A stretch of DNA of 34,483 nt from Clostridioides difficile (GTDB lineage Bacteria; Bacillota; Clostridia; Peptostreptococcales; Peptostreptococcaceae), in the NCBI RefSeq assembly GCF_900243075.1, contig NZ_OEZH01000170.1, positions 1 to 34,483 on the forward strand, written 5' to 3'. Positions within the stretch are counted from its first letter, which is position 1. Every line of letters begins with the position of its first letter. A model generated the notes under the pieces. That model was not told where the DNA came from. It worked only from the letters and a program-made list of their open reading frames with translations, and searched no databases. Below are positions 22,935-31,899 of the stretch, piece after piece. The position numbers and the translations under genes were made by a program.

Positions 22935-23717
22935 GTGGCATTTATAGAATGTAAATTTAAATCTAAATATACAGGAGGAGAAACTGATGTAATTGTAGTT
23001 TTACCTGTAGCAAATGGAAAAGAACTTTTTAGTGGTAAAGAGATATATGATTTTGAAGGTAAGTTTAAAACATTATACTTATTTCATGGTCTAGAAGATG
23101 ACCAAAGTTCATGGATTAGATATACTAATGTAGAACATTATGCTAAAAATAAAAATATAGCTCTCGTGATACCAAGAGTAGAAACAAGTTTTTATACAGA
23201 TATGGTGTATGGACATAAATATTTCACTTTTGTAAGTGAGGAATTACCTAAATTTGTTAGAGCTATATTTCCTCTATCAGATAAGAGAGAAGATAACTTT
23301 GTAGCTGGAATGTCTATGGGAGGGTATGGTGCTTTAAAGTTAGCACTTTCAAAACCAAAAGAATTTTCAGCAGTTGCAAGTTTTTCTGGTTCACCTGATA
23401 TGATTCATGAGTTAGAAAATCAACAAATAGAAACTAACGCAGATATCCTATTTCATGATTTTGGAAGACCAGAAGATGCTAGAAATAGTGAGAATGATTT
23501 GCTCTACGTACTTAAGAATCTTAAAGAAAGAAATGAAGATATTCCTAAAATTTATCAATTCTGTGGTGATAGAGATTTTTTATATAAAAATAATCAGACA
23601 TTTAAGAAGTATGCAGAGTCTTTAAATATAGATATTACATATGAAGAGTGTGTTGGAGGTCATGAATGGCGTCTTTGGAATTTATGGATAAAAAAATTTA
23701 TAGATATGATTGTGTAG
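22935..23717 (+). CDS. EstA/esterase-D-type carboxylesterase
   Basis: This is a cytoplasmic alpha/beta hydrolase of 260 aa related to tributyrin esterase EstA and S-formylglutathione hydrolase. The nucleophile motif GMSMGGYGAL gives Ser127. GDRDF supplies the acid (Asp212 or Asp214) and GGHEWRLW gives His243. LYLFHGLEDDQSSW near 50 is the typical oxyanion region of the family. The start is GTG 22935 with AGAGGTG 6 nt upstream; a longer frame from 22890 begins inside the preceding terminator and is rejected. No signal peptide is visible. Short-chain ester substrates are likely from the family. Confidence 0.9.
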   Translation: MAFIECKFKSKYTGGETDVIVVLPVANGKELFSGKEIYDFEGKFKTLYLFHGLEDDQSSWIRYTNVEHYAKNKNIALVIPRVETSFYTDMVYGHKYFTFVSEELPKFVRAIFPLSDKREDNFVAGMSMGGYGALKLALSKPKEFSAVASFSGSPDMIHELENQQIETNADILFHDFGRPEDARNSENDLLYVLKNLKERNEDIPKIYQFCGDRDFLYKNNQTFKKYAESLNIDITYEECVGGHEWRLWNLWIKKFIDMIV

Positions 23718-23769
23718 AATACTTGCACTATTAAGAAAAAATACTCTAAAATATCTTTAGATATAGTAA

Positions 23770-23814
23770 AGACTGAAATCCTAAAATCCAATTGCGATTT
23801 TAAAATTTCAGTCT
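23770..23814. terminator. Hairpin between convergent esterase and TetR genes
   Basis: AGACTGAAAT (23770-23779) pairs with ATTTCAGTCT (23805-23814), and TAAAATC/GATTTTA continue the stem around CAATTGC. T-tracts are weak on both sides, so terminator strength is uncertain. Confidence 0.65.
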
Positions 23815-23836
23815 CTAAGAATCCGATAAAATTCTA

Positions 23837-24517
23837 TTAAGTTCTTATGCGAGTTATTATTGGAGTGAAGTTATCAACTATATCTATATAGTATTTACTC
23901 AGCTCTTCTAAAATATCTTCACATAAATCAGTGCTATGACCAAGGTTAATGAGAAATTGTTTTGTAAAATACTTTATTACAGCTTGAGAAGATATATCGT
24001 ACTTGTGTGAAATATAAACCCTAATTATCTCAGGTTTCATAGCAAGTATACCAATACAAGAAAGTATTAACTCATCATGTTCTATAGATTCTTTATCATT
24101 AACATATCTTTTCATAACCATTTCAGTTACACTTCGTTGATAGCTTAAAATAGCTTCTTCATAAGCTATATCCAAATAAAAATTCCGATATGCTTCATTT
24201 TTTAGAAGAAAACAAAGGTCAGCATTCATAGCAAGAAAGAACATCATCATAGTACCTTCTTCATGATAGTTATAGATTAAAGACTGCATTTCATCTCTTA
24301 TATCTTCATATATTATAGCTCCTATTTCGCTTTTACTTGAGAAGTAATAACTTATTAGACCTAAATTTGTATTAGCTCTTTCTGCAATTTGCCTAGTTGT
24401 CGTTTTATGATAACCTTGTTCAAAAAATAATTCTCTAGCAGCACTTATAATACTAGCTTTTGTTTCTTTGCCTTTTTCTGATTTTGACATATTTACTGTG
24501 TATACCTCTCTTTTCAA
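23837..24517 (-). CDS. TetR-family regulator coupled to the symporter
   Basis: This is a 226-residue TetR protein. The N-terminal helix-turn-helix covers about residues 18-66 (AARELFFEQGYHKTTTRQIA, then LISYYFSSKSEIG). The remainder is a divergent ligand-binding domain. TTG at 24517 overlaps the symporter stop (TTGA), implying translational coupling. An internal ATG at 24490 is an alternative start, but its nearest purine-rich site is 14 nt away. Being downstream of the transporter in the same transcript, it probably senses the transported solute or a product and regulates the operon. A 25-nt palindrome upstream of the symporter is a candidate operator. Confidence 0.88.
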   Translation of the reverse strand: MKREVYTVNMSKSEKGKETKASIISAARELFFEQGYHKTTTRQIAERANTNLGLISYYFSSKSEIGAIIYEDIRDEMQSLIYNYHEEGTMMMFFLAMNADLCFLLKNEAYRNFYLDIAYEEAILSYQRSVTEMVMKRYVNDKESIEHDELILSCIGILAMKPEIIRVYISHKYDISSQAVIKYFTKQFLINLGHSTDLCEDILEELSKYYIDIVDNFTPIITRIRT

Positions 24518-25878
24518 TCTTTTTTTGAAAATTTACTAACTATAAATATTGTAATAGAACCACCTATTATAGGAATTAAAATTCTGTCAAAGACAGTAAG
24601 AATGCCAACCATATTTAATAATGCCAATATCATACTAACTATAACAGCATAGATAGCACCTTTTTTTGTAGCACCTTTCCAGGAAAGTCCGATTACAAAT
24701 GGTGCAAATATTACTCCTGTACATAATGGTGCTGGCCAAAATAATAATTCTAATAAACTGTCAAACTTAAGTGCTATAATTGCACCTGCTACAGCTGTTA
24801 AAGCTGAGGCAATTTGAGAATATTTTAAAGTGTTTTTTAAATCATTAAATTCTATATTAGGATGTAACAATTTGTTATAAATATCTCTTGATATGATAGC
24901 ACTCATTGAGGTCATTAATGAATCTGCAGTAGACATTATAGCAGCTAATATAGCAGCCAAGAATAATACAGAAATTAAAGGTGGTAAAGTTGTTGATATC
25001 ATTTGAGGTAAAACCTGGACAGATGATATGTTTGGAAATAAACTACCACCAATAGCTCCAATTATTCCTATAGGGAAAGCAAGAAACAGTAGTATAAATC
25101 CTGCAATTACACTACTTTTAACTGCATTTTTAGCATTATCAGCACATTGATATCTTAAAAAACTTTCATAAGAAAATATTGAGCCTAGAACTAATGGTAA
25201 AACTGTATACATAAAATCATTAATCGATTTATTTCCTGGAAAGAATGGTTCTTTTACCATTGATTGTAACATAAGTAAAGGATTGTCGCCAACTAATTTT
25301 AGGCTTATATAAGCCACTATTGGCAAAAACACTATACAAATAGCAAGTTGAATAAATGCTGATACTGCAACTCCCCACATTCCTGATGTATAAGTATATA
25401 TAATGATTACTATTACTCCTATAATTACTGCCATATCATAAGGAATACCAAATGCGGTAGATACAGAACCAAAAGAGATTAATTGACTACCCATAATGGC
25501 TAATATTGATATTGGTGTTACAATACTTTGATAAACTCTTAAAAATACACTATGACCATATCTAGTTTCAATATAATCAGCAGGTGTTATATCACAAGAT
25601 AAACTTCTTAGCTTTCCTGCGAAAAATGCGTTTACAAAGCAAGCCAAAGCTGCACCTATAGTAGAGTACATTCCAACCCATAGACCTCTTTCAGCTCCCC
25701 ATTGAACTCCACCAACTAAGCATCCTCCTCCAAAAGATGTAGCAGCAATAGTTGCGGCTAGTATGGGTAAAGGAAGATTTCTACCCGCAATTAGGAAATC
25801 AGATGCTGTTTTAACTTTTTTAGAAAAATAAAAACCAATCCATATGTATACTGCACACGTAATAATTAAAAGTAACAT
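24514..25878 (-). CDS. Sodium:solute symporter (SSS family)
   Basis: This is a 454-residue LeuT-fold permease with about 12-13 helices over its full length. Landmarks are AGRNLPLPILAATIAATSFGGG (in part, about 31-52), ADYIETRYG (about 100) and the SSS sodium-site region STADSLMTSMSAIISRDIY at about 316-334. It resembles the sodium/pantothenate, proline and unassigned-solute branch; the solute cannot be told from sequence. AAGGAGAAGG lies 5 nt before ATG 25878. It is the first gene of a two-gene unit with the TetR regulator. Confidence 0.9.
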   Translation of the reverse strand: MLLLIITCAVYIWIGFYFSKKVKTASDFLIAGRNLPLPILAATIAATSFGGGCLVGGVQWGAERGLWVGMYSTIGAALACFVNAFFAGKLRSLSCDITPADYIETRYGHSVFLRVYQSIVTPISILAIMGSQLISFGSVSTAFGIPYDMAVIIGVIVIIIYTYTSGMWGVAVSAFIQLAICIVFLPIVAYISLKLVGDNPLLMLQSMVKEPFFPGNKSINDFMYTVLPLVLGSIFSYESFLRYQCADNAKNAVKSSVIAGFILLFLAFPIGIIGAIGGSLFPNISSVQVLPQMISTTLPPLISVLFLAAILAAIMSTADSLMTSMSAIISRDIYNKLLHPNIEFNDLKNTLKYSQIASALTAVAGAIIALKFDSLLELLFWPAPLCTGVIFAPFVIGLSWKGATKKGAIYAVIVSMILALLNMVGILTVFDRILIPIIGGSITIFIVSKFSKKD

Positions 25879-25916
25879 AGTCCCTTCTCCTTTATAAAAT
25901 ATTTTAATAAAATTTA

Positions 25917-25941
25917 TAAAATATATTTTAAATATATTTTA
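25917..25941. promoter_or_regulatory. 25-nt palindrome upstream of the symporter (candidate TetR operator)
   Basis: Twelve-nucleotide arms TAAAATATATTT and AAATATATTTTA are perfect inverted copies around one T, starting 39 bp before the symporter start codon. The size suits a TetR operator. The pure A/T content makes chance symmetry more likely than elsewhere. Confidence 0.4.
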
Positions 25942-26384
25942 TATAAAAGTAATACGATATTAATTTTTACTAGTTTTGGATTAGTATATCTATAATAATT
26001 TATAATGCTATCTACAAATTGGACAAAATAAAAAAATTGAAAATTCTGAAATTAATTTATATAATGATGTTTGATTGATAGATTCTTTTTTTGTAATTGT
26101 AACATGCTTTTATTCTTAAATCAATAGTACATGTATAAAAATAAAAGGAATTTAAAAAAGAAAGATTTATTTTTAATATCTAACTGTAGTATAGAAATAT
26201 CTCTAAGAAATTATTCTTGAATAAATTTAAAAAGGTTATAAATTAGTAGAAATATAATGAAATAATTTAAAGTATATATTTTAGTAATCTTTCAAAACAA
26301 AAAAACAATAAAAAATAGAACTAAGTTAAGTAAAAATAGCTTTTTAATTAATTTTAAGAGGGGGAAATAAAACTCAAAAAGTGT
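25942..26384. other. AT-rich divergent intergenic region
   Basis: No gene is supported. On the minus strand TTGTCC, 16 nt and TATAAA (about 26005-26032) could be the symporter promoter. AAAATTCTGAAATTA (26041-26055) resembles a CodY box with four mismatches. AGAGGGGG near 26357 looks like a ribosome binding site but has no start at a fitting distance. Confidence 0.3.
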
Positions 26385-26413
26385 TTGACAATTATGAATT
26401 TTAAGAATATAAT
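26385..26413 (+). promoter_or_regulatory. Consensus promoter of the transporter/2-oxoacid oxidation cluster
   Basis: TTGACA (26385-26390), a 17-nt spacer and TATAAT (26408-26413) are both perfect. The implied leader of the transporter mRNA is about 120 nt, with only a small hairpin near 26485-26504. Confidence 0.88.
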
Positions 26414-26538
26414 TAAATTAAAATTATACACATATAAAAATCTAAACCAAACTAAGAAAAAATAGTTGGAATTTTCAAGAGTAGATTATTATACGTGAAT
26501 AATAAAAAGTAATCAAATTTTATAAGGGAGGGGTAGAT

Positions 26539-27969
26539 GTGAGTAGTCAAAAAAGCAAGCCAAAAGGAAACCTTATATCAAATTTTAGAGAGGATATGAG
26601 AGACCCTAAAAAAAGAGCAATATACACATATTCAAGTTCTATAAACCTAGCATACAATTTTATAGGTTACTTTGTATCAACAGTAACAAATATCTTTTTA
26701 ACTGATGTAGCAAAGCTTGGTGTAATTATGGCAGGTGGTATGCAAATTGTACAATCTTTTATAAAAATTGCTATAGCTCCTATAACAGGTACAATATTTG
26801 ACAAACAGCCATTTAAAAAAGGAAAATATTATCCATGGCTTAGATATGCACCAGCAGCCTTAGCACTAACATATGGGATATTTTTCATAGTTCCATTAAT
26901 GAAAATAAGCCCAGCGTTACTTTTACCTTTGATGACAGCTTTATTATTAATAGCATCTTGTGCTCAACAAGTAGTTTTCACTATAATTTATGCTATTTAC
27001 CCTGTAGTTGCTAAGACACCTAGAGACAGAGTTATAGGTTCAACTACTACGAATATATTCAAAGAAGTTGGTAAATTCTTAGTAGGTTTTTCATATCCGT
27101 TATTATTAGTTTTATTTGCAGATGTATTAGGTGGAGAAGGAATGGGTTATTTAGGTACCTATTTATTCTTTGCAGTAGGATGTCTTTTAGTATTTTGGTT
27201 TTCTTCAACAGAGATAATAAAATCTGGTGCAGAAGAAGAAGTTCTTCAAAAAGAGGAAAAGCCAAAAATTAAAGCAAGTGAAATGGCAAAAGCTTTATTC
27301 ACTAATGTACCACTTATGATGGCATTTTGTCTGGAATTTCTTATATGTATAAGATCTATAGGTCTAGGACCTTTGGCTCCATATTATTTTAAATATGTAA
27401 TAGAAGATGAACGTGGATTAGCCGTATTTTTAGCAATAATGCCTTTAGTAAGTGTAGCGTTCATGTTTTTTGCACCAATATTTATAAAAATCTGTAGAGA
27501 GCAAAAATTAGCTTCAATAATTTCTTTTTCTATATGTGCTTTGTGTCACTTATTGGTTGCATGGACTCCTTGGGGAAAAACTACTTTAGGTGTAACTATG
27601 TTACTGGCAATTGGTGGAGGTTTTTCAAATGTAGTATCAATAATAAATCTTAACTTCTTTGCTGGTTCTTGTGACTATGGATATTGGAAATCAGGAAAAG
27701 ATTTACCAGGTTTAAGTATGTCATTATATCCAGTTGCTATACAAGTAGGAGTATTACTTGCAACTACTATAAGAACAGTTTTGATGAATTCAATGGGATA
27801 TCAAGCTGATATGGTAGTTACAGAAGCAGTTAAATCAGGTTTTGTAAATATGATTTCTTATTCTATGGCAATACCTTTAATAATAGCTGTTGTTATAGCA
27901 ATCTTATATCCAGTAAGTGATAAGAAATTAAATCAAATAAGAGAAGAATTAAATCAAAGAAAAGCTTAG
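26539..27969 (+). CDS. MFS transporter of the GPH (MelB-like) type
   Basis: This is a 476-residue, about 12-helix carrier. The pattern resembles the glycoside-pentoside-hexuronide:cation symporter group: FNFIGYFVSTVTNIFLTDV-like first helix region (read as YNFIGYFVSTVTNIFLTD), the cytoplasmic loop GTIFDKQPFKKGKYYPWL between helices 2 and 3, and a long central loop at about 230-255. GPH members usually move sugars with sodium or protons. The neighbouring genes suggest an amino acid or organic acid instead, so the substrate is open. GTG 26539 has GGGAGGGG five nt upstream. It is the first gene after the consensus promoter and is followed 102 nt later by an aminotransferase. Confidence 0.87.
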   Translation: MSSQKSKPKGNLISNFREDMRDPKKRAIYTYSSSINLAYNFIGYFVSTVTNIFLTDVAKLGVIMAGGMQIVQSFIKIAIAPITGTIFDKQPFKKGKYYPWLRYAPAALALTYGIFFIVPLMKISPALLLPLMTALLLIASCAQQVVFTIIYAIYPVVAKTPRDRVIGSTTTNIFKEVGKFLVGFSYPLLLVLFADVLGGEGMGYLGTYLFFAVGCLLVFWFSSTEIIKSGAEEEVLQKEEKPKIKASEMAKALFTNVPLMMAFCLEFLICIRSIGLGPLAPYYFKYVIEDERGLAVFLAIMPLVSVAFMFFAPIFIKICREQKLASIISFSICALCHLLVAWTPWGKTTLGVTMLLAIGGGFSNVVSIINLNFFAGSCDYGYWKSGKDLPGLSMSLYPVAIQVGVLLATTIRTVLMNSMGYQADMVVTEAVKSGFVNMISYSMAIPLIIAVVIAILYPVSDKKLNQIREELNQRKA

Positions 27970-28071
27970 TTAAAAGAAATTTAAGTAGAAGATTAAATTT
28001 AGTTATTGAAGTAAGTAGACGCACTAGCGTTTATATAAATGAAAATACATATATAGAGGGGGCTTTTAAAA

Positions 28072-29175
28072 ATGATAGAGAAATTATTGAGAAATACAGT
28101 AAAAGAATTACATCAATATGTTCCAGGTGAACCAATAGAAAAAGTTAAAGAAAAATATGGTGTAAAAGAAATAATAAAACTAGCTTCAAATGAAAATCCT
28201 CTAGGTCCTTCACCAAAAGCAATGGAAGCTATGATTGAAATGTTAAAACAAGGTCAACTTTATCCAGAACCAGAGGCTAATGAACTTAGAAGAAAATTAG
28301 CTGAAAAGTTAGATTTAAAACCAGAAAACTTTATTGTTGCTAATGGTGCGGATAACGTTATCACCCTAATAGGTGAAGCTTTTATAAATAAAGGGGATGA
28401 AGTTATATATTGTAACCCAACATTTCCATCATATAGAACTGCAACTGTAAAAAATGAAGGAATACCAGTAGAAGTACCTTTAACAGAAGATTATAAGTAT
28501 GACTTACAAGGTATATTAGATAAGATTACAGATAAGACAAAATTAATATGTGTATGTAATCCAAATAATCCAACAGGAACAATTGTAGATGATAAAGAGT
28601 TAGAAGAATTTTTAAAGAAAGTCCCTGAAAATATTATAACTATATTGGATGAAGCATATATAGAATTTTTAACAGTACCTAATTATGTGGATGGGCTTAA
28701 GTATATAAGAGAAAATTACAATGTTATAGTAACAAGAACTTTTTCTAAAATATATGGTCTTGCAGGGCTTAGAGTAGGCTACGGTATTGCTAAAGATGAA
28801 ATAATAAGAACTCTATTTACAGTAAAAGAGCCTTTCTCTGCAAATCGTGTTGCTATAAGTGGAGCAACAGCAGCACTTGATGATGAAGAATTTATAAAAG
28901 AAACATATGACTTAAATAGAGCTGGAATGGCTTATTTTAAAGAGGAGTTTACAAAAATGGGATTCGATGTTATAGACTCACAAGCAAACTTCCTTTATGT
29001 AGATATGAAAACAGATATACCTAAATTATTTGAAGATTTGAAAAAAAGAGGTTTTGTAATAAGACCAAGTGCTACACATGCACGTGTAAGTATTGGAACT
29101 ATGGAAGAAAATAAGAAATTTGTAGCAGTTTTAAGGGAAATATTAAATCTTAAAGAAGAGCCAAGTGTTGGATAA
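28072..29175 (+). CDS. Class I/II aminotransferase (HisC-like), probably catabolic
   Basis: This PLP enzyme of 367 aa has the HisC-family layout. LASNENPLGPSPKA (about 37-50) is the substrate/PLP region. CNPNNPTGT (about 163) and DEAYIEF (about 200) contact the cofactor. The Schiff-base lysine is Lys226 in TFSKIYGLAGLR, and RVSIGTMEEN lies near the C-terminus. Automatic tools would call it histidinol-phosphate aminotransferase. No histidine genes are here; the next genes oxidise 2-oxoacids, so conversion of an amino acid (branched-chain or aromatic) to its 2-oxoacid is more likely. AGAGGGGG precedes ATG 28072. A small hairpin (28017-28032) lies upstream. Confidence 0.88.
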   Translation: MIEKLLRNTVKELHQYVPGEPIEKVKEKYGVKEIIKLASNENPLGPSPKAMEAMIEMLKQGQLYPEPEANELRRKLAEKLDLKPENFIVANGADNVITLIGEAFINKGDEVIYCNPTFPSYRTATVKNEGIPVEVPLTEDYKYDLQGILDKITDKTKLICVCNPNNPTGTIVDDKELEEFLKKVPENIITILDEAYIEFLTVPNYVDGLKYIRENYNVIVTRTFSKIYGLAGLRVGYGIAKDEIIRTLFTVKEPFSANRVAISGATAALDDEEFIKETYDLNRAGMAYFKEEFTKMGFDVIDSQANFLYVDMKTDIPKLFEDLKKRGFVIRPSATHARVSIGTMEENKKFVAVLREILNLKEEPSVG

Positions 29176-29207
29176 TAGATAGAAATATTATGAAATGGGG
29201 TGTAGAT

Positions 29208-29426
29208 ATGAGCTTAAAAATAAACGCAGAGAGATGTAAAAGTTGTGAATACTGCGTTATATCTTGCAAAAAAGGAGCATTGAAAATATCAAATAAGATA
29301 AATAAAGAAGGCTATGCTCATGTAGAAGTTGATGAAAGTAAATGCATACTTTGTGGAATTTGTTATCAAGTGTGTCCAGATAATGTTTTTGAAATAATTA
29401 AAGAAGAAGCATGTCAAGAGGCTTAG
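29208..29426 (+). CDS. 2[4Fe-4S] ferredoxin-like delta subunit of the 2-oxoacid oxidoreductase
   Basis: This small protein (72 aa) carries two complete cluster motifs, CKSCEYCVISCK and CILCGICYQVCP. It corresponds to the KorD/VorD/PorD subunit that passes electrons from the thiamine site to free ferredoxin. I start at ATG 29208, after GGGGTG; the ATG at 29190 lacks a site. It is 32 nt after the aminotransferase and 16 nt before the alpha subunit. This gene order (delta, alpha, beta, gamma) is common for four-subunit 2-oxoacid:ferredoxin oxidoreductases. Confidence 0.93.
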   Translation: MSLKINAERCKSCEYCVISCKKGALKISNKINKEGYAHVEVDESKCILCGICYQVCPDNVFEIIKEEACQEA

Positions 29427-29442
29427 AAGGAGTTGGGATAAT

Positions 29443-30492
29443 ATGAAGAAGATGTGGAAGGGGAACCACGCCATTGCAGAAGCAGCCCTAAGAGGTGGTT
29501 GTGAATTTTATGCAGGATATCCAATTACACCTCAAACAGAGGTAATGGAATTTTTATCACATAGAATGTCTGAACTAGGAAGAACTTTTATACAATCCGA
29601 AAATGAAATGGCTGCTATATATATGGTATATGGAGCATATGCAAGTGGAATGAGGTCTATGACGAGTTCTTCAGGACCAGGAATATCTTTAAAACAAGAA
29701 GGAATTTCGTACTTATGTGCAAATCACTATCCTTGTGTAATTGTAAATGTACAGAGATGGGGACCTGGTCTTGGTTCACTTGATTCAGCACAAACGGACT
29801 ATCTAAGAGATACTAGAGGGGGAGGAAATGGAGATTATCATTTGATAGTTTATGCACCAAACAGCATTCAGGAGACTGTAGATTTGATGTATAACTCATT
29901 TGATGTAGCGGAGAAATACAGAGTGCCTGTTGAAATTTTGACAGAAGCAGCATTAGGTCAAATGATGGAACCAGTAGAGTTTCCAGAGTTTAAAAAGAGA
30001 GAAGAAGATTTAGGTTGGACTTACGATGGAAGTAATAGAGACCATGCAAAAGTTGCAGATAACCAAAAGCCAACTTTTTGTATGGAGAAACGTATGAGAA
30101 TAACTGAAAATGAACAACAATGGGAAGATTATCAAGTCGAAGATGCAGAATATGTGTTTGTAGCGTTCGGTATACCATCAAGAACAACTATGAATGCTGT
30201 TAGAAGACTTAGAGAACAAGGTGAAAAAGTTGGAATAATAAGACCAATAACAGTGTGGCCTTTCCCATATAAAGCATTTGAAAAGGTAAACAAGGATGTA
30301 AAAGGATTTATATCAGTAGAGTCAACAGATACAGGTCAGTTAGTAGAAGACGTTGCTTTAGCTTCAAAGAAAGTATGTAAAGAAAATGTACCTGTGTATG
30401 GTTTATTTAGTGGAAATCATATACCAAAAACATTGCAAGTAATGGACACTTATAGCAAAATAAAATCTGGCGAAATTAAGGAGGTGTTCTAA
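29443..30492 (+). CDS. 2-oxoacid:ferredoxin oxidoreductase, alpha subunit
   Basis: This is a 349-residue KorA/VorB-type subunit. The pyrimidine-binding domain of thiamine enzymes fills about residues 1-180 (GYPITPQTEVMEFL, the SENEMAAI glutamate region, TSSSGPGISLKQEG). Domain II follows at about 220-345 (EYVFVAFGIPSRTTMNAVRRL, GIIRPITVWPFP). It lacks the extra CoA domain of fused pyruvate oxidoreductases, as expected for a four-subunit enzyme. AAGGAG lies 10 nt upstream of ATG 29443. The beta subunit starts 1 nt after its stop. The substrate (branched-chain, aromatic or other 2-oxoacid) cannot be read from the sequence. Confidence 0.93.
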   Translation: MKKMWKGNHAIAEAALRGGCEFYAGYPITPQTEVMEFLSHRMSELGRTFIQSENEMAAIYMVYGAYASGMRSMTSSSGPGISLKQEGISYLCANHYPCVIVNVQRWGPGLGSLDSAQTDYLRDTRGGGNGDYHLIVYAPNSIQETVDLMYNSFDVAEKYRVPVEILTEAALGQMMEPVEFPEFKKREEDLGWTYDGSNRDHAKVADNQKPTFCMEKRMRITENEQQWEDYQVEDAEYVFVAFGIPSRTTMNAVRRLREQGEKVGIIRPITVWPFPYKAFEKVNKDVKGFISVESTDTGQLVEDVALASKKVCKENVPVYGLFSGNHIPKTLQVMDTYSKIKSGEIKEVF

Positions 30493-30493
30493 T

Positions 30494-31234
30494 ATGGCTA
30501 CAGAAAAATTAACACCTAGCGTTGTTTCAATACCAAACAAATTTTGCCCAGGTTGTGGTCATGGAATAGTAAACCGTATAATAGCGGAAGTAATAGAAGA
30601 ACATGGATATGAAAAAAATCATGTATTGACATTAGGAGTTGGTTGTGTTTGTAATATGAATTTTAGCTGGAATGGTGATAAGATGCAAACTGCACATGGT
30701 AGAGCTTCATCTACAGCTATAGGAGTTAAAGTAGCACTTCCAGAAACATTAGTAATGACTTATCAAGGAGATGGAGACGCTTATGTTATAGGTCTTTCTG
30801 AAACTTTAAATACTGCATATAGAAACCATAATGTGACTGTATTTGTAATAAATAACAATAACTTTGCTATGACTGGTGGACAAATGTCATGGACTACTAT
30901 GCCAGGTCAAGTTACAACAACAAGCGTAAATGGAAGAGATATAAAGACTACTGGTAGTCCGTTAAAAGTGCCTGAGATGGTAGCAAATTTCTTTGATGTA
31001 GCCTATGTAGCAAGAGGTTCAGTTCATAGTCCAAAAGAAATAATTAATCTAAAAAAATATATAAAAAATGCAATAGAAGCTCAATTAAATGGAGAGGGAT
31101 ATTCATTAGTTGAAATATTAGCACCTTGTCCAACCAACTGGGGGGTATCACTAGAGAAATCTATCAAGTGGATGGAAGAAGAAATCGTGCCATATTATAC
31201 TCTTGGCGAATTTAAGCAAAGGGATGGTGAATAA
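30494..31234 (+). CDS. 2-oxoacid:ferredoxin oxidoreductase, beta subunit (thiamine pyrophosphate-binding)
   Basis: This is a 246-residue KorB/VorA-type subunit. FCPGCGHGI (about 18-26) and GCVCNMNF (about 51-58) hold the cysteines typical of this subunit and may ligate its cluster. The thiamine/Mg motif is GDGDAYVIG with NNNNFAMTGGQ about 28 residues later. AHGRAS near 73 is also conserved. The start follows GGAGGTG by a short spacer and is almost contiguous with the alpha gene; the gamma gene begins 2 nt after its stop. Tight packing indicates a stoichiometric complex. Confidence 0.94.
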   Translation: MATEKLTPSVVSIPNKFCPGCGHGIVNRIIAEVIEEHGYEKNHVLTLGVGCVCNMNFSWNGDKMQTAHGRASSTAIGVKVALPETLVMTYQGDGDAYVIGLSETLNTAYRNHNVTVFVINNNNFAMTGGQMSWTTMPGQVTTTSVNGRDIKTTGSPLKVPEMVANFFDVAYVARGSVHSPKEIINLKKYIKNAIEAQLNGEGYSLVEILAPCPTNWGVSLEKSIKWMEEEIVPYYTLGEFKQRDGE

Positions 31235-31236
31235 TT

Positions 31237-31776
31237 ATGGAAAAAGAGTTAGTATTTGCAGGATTTGGTGGTCAAGGAGTTTTAACTCTTGGTCTAATTG
31301 TAGCTGAGTCAGCACTTGAATTAGGAAAACAGGTAACTTGGATGCCTGCATATGGTCCAACTATGAGAGGTGGAAAAGCATATAGTGTAGTAAAGTTTTC
31401 TGATGAGAGTATAGGTGGACCTGATATGGAAGAAATAGATGTTTTGGTAGCTATGAATAAGCCATCTTTAGATTATATAAATTTAGTTAAAGAAGGTGGA
31501 ACAGTAGTTATTAATACATCTGCAATAGATGAGAATGTAGCGTTAAGAGAAGATATAAATGTAGTTAAAATAAATTGCCAAGAATTAGCCCAAAAAGTAA
31601 ACAATCCAAAAGCAGCAAATATAGTAGTACTTGGAGCATTAATTGCGAAAACTGGATTATTTGAAAAAGAATTAGCTTTAAAAACTATGTGTGATTTCTT
31701 TGAGGAAAAAGGAAAAGGTAAGTTTAATGTTCAAAATGAAGCAGCATTCATGGAAGGCTATAATAACGCCATTTAA
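31237..31776 (+). CDS. 2-oxoacid:ferredoxin oxidoreductase, gamma subunit
   Basis: This is a 179-residue KorC/VorC-type subunit. The family hallmark GFGGQGVLTLGLIVAESA lies at residues 9-26, and YGPTMRGGKAYSVVKFS at about 48-64. The domain helps form the active site and bind CoA. It completes the delta-alpha-beta-gamma set. The downstream gene starts 123 nt later, behind a large stem-loop that has no U-tract. Confidence 0.93.
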   Translation: MEKELVFAGFGGQGVLTLGLIVAESALELGKQVTWMPAYGPTMRGGKAYSVVKFSDESIGGPDMEEIDVLVAMNKPSLDYINLVKEGGTVVINTSAIDENVALREDINVVKINCQELAQKVNNPKAANIVVLGALIAKTGLFEKELALKTMCDFFEEKGKGKFNVQNEAAFMEGYNNAI

Positions 31777-31791
31777 TAAATTACCCTTATC

Positions 31792-31865
31792 TTAAGTGAT
31801 TTATCTCAAGATTTAATAATCTTTAGTGCCAAAAGAAACTTCGTCTTGAGATAAAATTCACTTAA
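31792..31865 (+). promoter_or_regulatory. 20-bp intercistronic stem-loop without a U-tract
   Basis: TTAAGTGA (31792-31799) and TTTATCTCAAGA (31800-31811) pair with TCTTGAGATAAA (31844-31855) and TCACTTAA (31858-31865), with a 2-nt bulge. No T-run follows. It separates the oxidoreductase genes from the acyl-CoA synthetase and may set their relative mRNA levels by pausing, processing or 3'-end protection. Confidence 0.65.
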
Positions 31866-31899
31866 AATCACAACTATAAATATATAGGAGAGTGAATTT

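Noticed and set aside
26041-26055. CodY-like box AAAATTCTGAAATTA upstream of the transporter cluster
   Set aside because: Four mismatches to the 15-nt consensus in very AT-rich DNA is within chance, and it lies 330 bp from the consensus promoter.
28017-28032. Hairpin AGACGC-ACTA-GCGTTT between the transporter and aminotransferase genes
   Set aside because: Six weak pairs with only three T after them; too weak to call a terminator, and the genes look co-directional and related.
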